From: Nocardioides sp. QY071
GTDB taxonomy: Bacteria > Actinomycetota > Actinomycetes > Propionibacteriales > Nocardioidaceae
Assembly: GCF_029961765.1 (NCBI RefSeq)
Contig: NZ_CP124681.1
Coordinates: 1,612,001 to 1,676,000 of the forward strand
Length of the DNA stretch: 64,000 bases
Direction of reading: 5' to 3'
Below, in pieces: positions 62,936 to 64,000 of the stretch (positions within the stretch are counted from its first letter, which is position 1; each line of letters begins with the position of its first letter). The notes under the pieces were generated by a model. It did no database searches and was not told the DNA's origin. It was given only the letters and a program-made list of their open reading frames with translations. A program made the translations under genes and the position numbers.

Positions 62936-63802
62936 ATGCCCGAGCTCCCCGAGGTCGAGGTCGTCCGCGCCGGCCTCGAGCGTCACGTCACCGGCGCCAC
63001 CATCGCCGCGGTCGACGTCCTCCACGACCGCCCGGTACGCCGCCACCCGACCGGCGCGTCCGGCTTCGCCGCCGCGCTGACCGGCCGCCGGATCGAGGGC
63101 GCTCGCCGCCGCGGCAAGTACCTCTGGCTCCCGCTCGACGACGGCAACGCGATCCTCGGCCACCTCGGCATGAGCGGCCAGATGCTGGTCCAGCCCGTCG
63201 ACGCCCCCGCCGAGCGGCACCTCCGGGTGCGCTTCGCCCTCACCGGCACCGACCACGGCCGCGAGCTGCGCTTCGTCGACCAGCGCATGTTCGGCGGCCT
63301 GTCGGTCTCGCTCGACGGCGCCGACCTGCCGCCCGAGATCGCCCACATCGCCCGCGACCCCCTCGACCCGGAGTTCGACGACGACCTGTTCGTCGCCCGG
63401 CTGCGCAAGCGCACCTCCGGCGTCAAGCGGCTGCTGCTCGACCAGGGCCTGATCTCCGGCGTCGGCAACATCTATGCCGACGAGTCCCTGTGGCGCGCCC
63501 GCCTGCACGGCGAGCGTCCCGGTGACCGGCTCAGCCGCGCGAAGGCCGTCGAGCTGCTCGGCCACGCCCGCGACGTGATGAACGCGGCGCTGGCCCAGGG
63601 CGGCACGTCCTTCGACGCGCTCTACGTCAACGTCAACGGCGAGTCGGGCTACTTCGACCGCTCGCTGCACGCCTACGGCCGCGAGGGCGAGCCCTGCGAC
63701 CGGTGCGGTACGGCGATCCGCCGGGTCGCGTTCATGAACCGGTCGTCGTACTACTGCCCGCGCTGCCAGTCGGCTCCCCGCTCGGCGAGGTCGAGGGCGT
63801 AG
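62936..63802 (+). CDS. mutM: Formamidopyrimidine-DNA glycosylase
   Basis: 288 residues. Removes 8-oxoguanine and formamidopyrimidines. N-terminal [14 protein letters not shown] holds the catalytic proline and glutamate. [21 protein letters not shown] is the helix-two-turns-helix region, and the zinc finger is [10 protein letters not shown] with CPRC. 19 bases after rnc. Confidence 0.95.
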   Translation: MPELPEVEVVRAGLERHVTGATIAAVDVLHDRPVRRHPTGASGFAAALTGRRIEGARRRGKYLWLPLDDGNAILGHLGMSGQMLVQPVDAPAERHLRVRFALTGTDHGRELRFVDQRMFGGLSVSLDGADLPPEIAHIARDPLDPEFDDDLFVARLRKRTSGVKRLLLDQGLISGVGNIYADESLWRARLHGERPGDRLSRAKAVELLGHARDVMNAALAQGGTSFDALYVNVNGESGYFDRSLHAYGREGEPCDRCGTAIRRVAFMNRSSYYCPRCQSAPRSARSRA

Positions 63803-64000
63803 GCGTAGGCGTCGACGGCGGCGGGGTCTTCGGGATCCGCGGCACCCGCACCGTGATCCACCGCTGGACGGCGGTGTGGCTGGAGGTGCGCAGCACCCTG
63901 ACCTGGACGCGCACCCGGCCGGTGAGCTCCGACAGGTCGTAGCTGGCATTGCCCTGGTCGTCGAGGCGCCGGATCCCGATCCGCACCAGGCGGCCGTCGG
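63732..64000 (-). CDS. C-terminal part of an unidentified protein (partial)
   Basis: Reading frame entering from the right edge: [34 protein letters not shown], then a Thr/Pro/Ser-rich tail ([18 protein letters not shown]). The tail is of the kind seen on exported or wall proteins. It overlaps the mutM 3' end by 71 bases, which weakens the case; the part beyond 63803 looks coding. Confidence 0.5.
   Translation of the reverse strand, partial: DGRLVRIGIRRLDDQGNASYDLSELTGRVRVQVRVLRTSSHTAVQRWITVRVPRIPKTPPPSTPTPTPSTSPSGEPTGSAGSSTTTGS

Overview
This window is chromosomal DNA from a high-GC actinobacterium, most like Nocardioides or another member of the Nocardioidaceae. That placement is inference from G/C-ending codons, frequent GTG starts, -10 boxes of the TAGGCT/TAGGGT type placed for leaderless mRNAs, and actinobacterial gene neighbourhoods (ddl-DUF3515-Lrp-thiL-rpmB-DAK2-recG-rsmD-coaD-yceD-rpmF-rnc-mutM; FAH-gltX; hup-cofC-plsC-gpsA). 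No 16S gene is present.

Layout. 1-3.3 kb: a gene end, an FMN reductase, a secreted protein and an amidase. 3.3-10.1 kb: a complete biotin block, with bioB-A-F-D and the ECF importer bioY-M-N, plus a TetR gene; an identical TGAAC-GGT-GTTCA operator lies before bioB and between bioY and the TetR gene, which points to a BioQ-type circuit. 10.1-12.2 kb: an ECF sigma factor between two genes that share an almost identical 474-bp segment. 12.4-13.8 kb: zwf. 13.8-22.2 kb: a minus-strand catabolic operon (ADP-forming acyl-CoA synthetase, SsuABC-type importer, alpha-beta-barrel protein, CoA transferase, SDR) facing a TetR gene across a perfect 16-bp palindrome. 22.2-28.4 kb: a GAF-LuxR regulator, an MFS permease, and a patatin-SDR-Baeyer-Villiger monooxygenase operon facing another TetR gene.

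28.77-35.92 kb is an integrated element of about 7.2 kb, visibly lower in GC. A large serine recombinase has inserted it into a conserved coding motif of a gene usually annotated as 3-methyladenine DNA glycosylase. The element supplies a divergent replacement 3' end, and the displaced native 3' end remains at 28505-28777. Its cargo includes a small-terminase-like gene but no other recognisable phage packaging or structural gene, which suggests a phage satellite. It also carries a PD-(D/E)XK nuclease-like protein, a CxxC zinc-ribbon reading frame, an RHH protein and several unknown small genes. This is the strongest candidate for an undescribed system here.

36.5-49.6 kb: FAH-gltX-CPBP protease, tRNA-Gln(CTG) and tRNA-Glu(CTC), DNA alkylation repair (Ada-AlkA fusion and ogt), IclR-leuCD, an HU protein with a Lys/Ala-rich tail, cofC, plsC and gpsA. 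49.6-51.6 kb: an IS110-family transposase between inverted copies of a REP-like intergenic sequence. 51.6-64 kb: a PLP sulfur enzyme and the conserved housekeeping cluster up to mutM. A 32-nt-period repeat array lies between thiL and rpmB.
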